Program-made: the position numbers and the translations under genes
Shown here: piece after piece, positions 62,733 to 64,000 of the stretch
How the letters are laid out: every line of letters starts with the position of its first letter
Numbering within the stretch: the stretch's first letter is position 1
Assembly: GCA_965250205.1 (NCBI GenBank)
Contig: CBDFNK010000022.1
Coordinates: 62,001 to 126,000, forward strand
Source of the DNA: JAHZKN01 sp965250205
Lineage (GTDB): Bacteria; Pseudomonadota; Alphaproteobacteria; Rhizobiales; Hyphomicrobiaceae
Length of the DNA stretch: 64,000 nucleotides
Reading direction: 5' to 3'
The notes under the pieces: model-generated
The model's input: only the letters and a program-made list of their open reading frames with translations
Told to the model about the DNA's origin: nothing
The model's database searches: none

Positions 62733-62783
62733 GCGTGTCTTTATCCTAATCCTAAAATCGGTTTTCACTTTTGGGAGACACGC
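62733..62783. repeat. Rhizobiales-type intergenic palindromic element
   Basis: GCGTGTCT and AGACACGC bound a 51-bp unit with an inner CCTAAAA...TTTTGGG-like pairing. I recall short elements of this layout (GCGCGTCTTTATCC, then AACCG, then CACTTTTGGG) as common between genes in Rhizobiales. It is distinct from the CTAG-bounded family of this window. Confidence 0.6.
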
Positions 62784-62815
62784 TATAAGGCAGCTGCTGC
62801 TGAGATGTCAGTTGG

Positions 62816-64000
62816 TTAAAGCTGGTGCATGATTTTGCAAAAATGTTGCACGGGTTCGGGCTGGTGAATCAACGATATGGGAATGGAGAAGTGGCCGCGC
62901 CACCAAATGAAACGATTGGTGTCCGGAACGGCCCAGCGATCAAGCAGCTGTTTGCCACTTGCAAACGGAGTGACGCGATCGCGATTGCCGAGCACTGAAA
63001 CAATATTTTTTCCTGGCACACGTGTGTAAGGCCCTGGGTTGACTAGACCGAAGTAACGCTCTGCCAGTTCTTCATCCCATCCCAGAGATTGAGCCACTTC
63101 AGGGTCTCCCCAAAGGCGGGTCAGATCGCCTTCCATAATGGTCTCCAGCAGATTGCCGGAATGGGTCACCAGAAAAAGGGCGTCAGGGGTAAGACGGGCT
63201 GGCCATGTCTGGCTTTCATCAGCTGCGCGCTGTGCCATCAACGCACCAAGGCTTGTGCCGCCAAATGCAAGGGGCCCGCTTGAGGTCTGTTTGGCCCAAT
63301 CTGCAAGCACAGCCCACTCCTGAAGGGCGGCAGAAAACCCATCAATCGGTGCAGACGGGAACACTTCAATCAGGCGTTCGCCGCCATAGTATCCCTTAGG
63401 CGTTCGGTAGCCATGCCACGGTGCTTCAGGGCGAATAACGCGGATACCACCTGCAACGAGGGTTGCAACTTCATCCAACAGTCCACGCCAATGTTCCGGT
63501 TCGACGCAGATGCCATGGCCGAAAATCAACGTTGGAGGGTTTGCAACGCCAACAGGTGCGTAGACATGGGCTGTGACCTGGTCATTCATGACAGGCGACG
63601 GCGATGGAAAGCGCAGCCATTGCTCCGTCACCTTGGCGCGAGAAATTGTCTGAGACATTTCGATTTTTGGCATCGGATCTGGCGCAGGTGCAAGCGTCGT
63701 CTTTCCTGCGATCAGATCCCCGTGGCAGGCACCGGCTTGTTGCGGTGTTTCTATCAGCTGTTTGGCAAGAGGGATGTCGTTTGTTCTTAAGAAACGAAAA
63801 TGCCGACGCGTGGCATAAAACGCATGTCGGCGACCGCGGCGTGCGCGCTCCAGGAGGCGACGTTGCGAGTTGCTAGTTTCAGCATCACCAAAAAAGACAC
63901 GGTTCCATTCGGCATCCATTGCCTCAGCTACTGTGCGTGCTTCATCGGTAAGCTCAAGTGCATCCTCAATACGGACATGATCAAGCTTGGCCCGGTTGAT
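62816..64000 (-). CDS. Alpha/beta hydrolase (5' end cut by window)
   Basis: The frame is open from the right window edge, so the start is outside; about 394 residues are visible. The C-terminal 280 residues form an alpha/beta hydrolase. The oxyanion region is ILGHG-like (LIFGHGICVEPEHW), the nucleophile elbow GGTSLGAL holds the Ser, the acid is probably Asp in GNRDRVTPFASG, and the His is in WWRGHFSIPIS. The N-terminal 110 residues are polar and Arg-rich and do not resemble a signal peptide. ATG 63919 is an internal candidate start, but the open frame beyond it encodes sensible residues (DHVRIEDALELTDEARTVAE). The substrate is unknown. Confidence 0.8.
   Translation of the reverse strand: MNRAKLDHVRIEDALELTDEARTVAEAMDAEWNRVFFGDAETSNSQRRLLERARRGRRHAFYATRRHFRFLRTNDIPLAKQLIETPQQAGACHGDLIAGKTTLAPAPDPMPKIEMSQTISRAKVTEQWLRFPSPSPVMNDQVTAHVYAPVGVANPPTLIFGHGICVEPEHWRGLLDEVATLVAGGIRVIRPEAPWHGYRTPKGYYGGERLIEVFPSAPIDGFSAALQEWAVLADWAKQTSSGPLAFGGTSLGALMAQRAADESQTWPARLTPDALFLVTHSGNLLETIMEGDLTRLWGDPEVAQSLGWDEELAERYFGLVNPGPYTRVPGKNIVSVLGNRDRVTPFASGKQLLDRWAVPDTNRFIWWRGHFSIPISLIHQPEPVQHFCKIMHQL

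Overview
The window is chromosomal DNA from an alphaproteobacterium, most likely of the order Hyphomicrobiales (Rhizobiales) or a close relative. This is inferred from gene order and protein families, not from a database match. Supporting points are the ruvCAB block with a small membrane protein after ruvA, the ybgC-tolQRAB-pal-cpoB-tilS-ftsH-folP-glmM order, the long alphaproteobacterial form of SerC next to SerA, short PilZ proteins, a helix-hairpin-helix protein beside purA, bactofilin, and a MoxR-DUF58-DUF4159 operon beside DUF1285.

Layout: 1-4.5 kb is Holliday-junction processing (ruvC, ruvA, ruvB), interrupted by a 13-copy tandem hairpin array, a small membrane protein and two PilZ proteins. 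4.8-14.8 kb is the Tol-Pal envelope system, with a Tat-like metallophosphoesterase, YbgC, a tiny lipoprotein, a second Pal-like protein and CpoB. 14.8-21.8 kb holds tilS, ftsH, folP and glmM. 22-24.1 kb has two paralogous outer-membrane barrels, followed by repeat-rich DNA. 24.9-31 kb holds serine synthesis (serC, serA), a DUF4139 protein and purA. 31-36 kb is a mixed set (helix-hairpin-helix protein, GNAT, NUDIX, phosphoesterase, MFS). 36.2-41.6 kb is a vitamin B12 uptake operon behind a cobalamin riboswitch. 41.7-46.6 kb has patatin, an XRE regulator, an RlpA-like protein, bactofilin and small exported proteins. 46.8-49.6 kb has two FkbM methyltransferases and a sulfotransferase. 49.9-52.5 kb is thiC with a membrane protein behind a TPP riboswitch. 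52.8-61.9 kb has a phospholipase-like/helix-hairpin-helix fusion and the MoxR operon. The right end has DUF1285 and an alpha/beta hydrolase cut by the window edge.

The most unusual content is the repeat DNA. A modular family of palindromic elements bounded by CTAG or similar tetranucleotides occurs at about ten intergenic sites. Three copies begin exactly at the TAG stop codon of the upstream gene. One composite copy (43.8 kb) contains a single hairpin closely resembling the unit of the 13-copy array behind ruvA, which suggests that the array was amplified from a part of this family. No tRNA, rRNA, CRISPR array, complete insertion sequence or prophage was seen.
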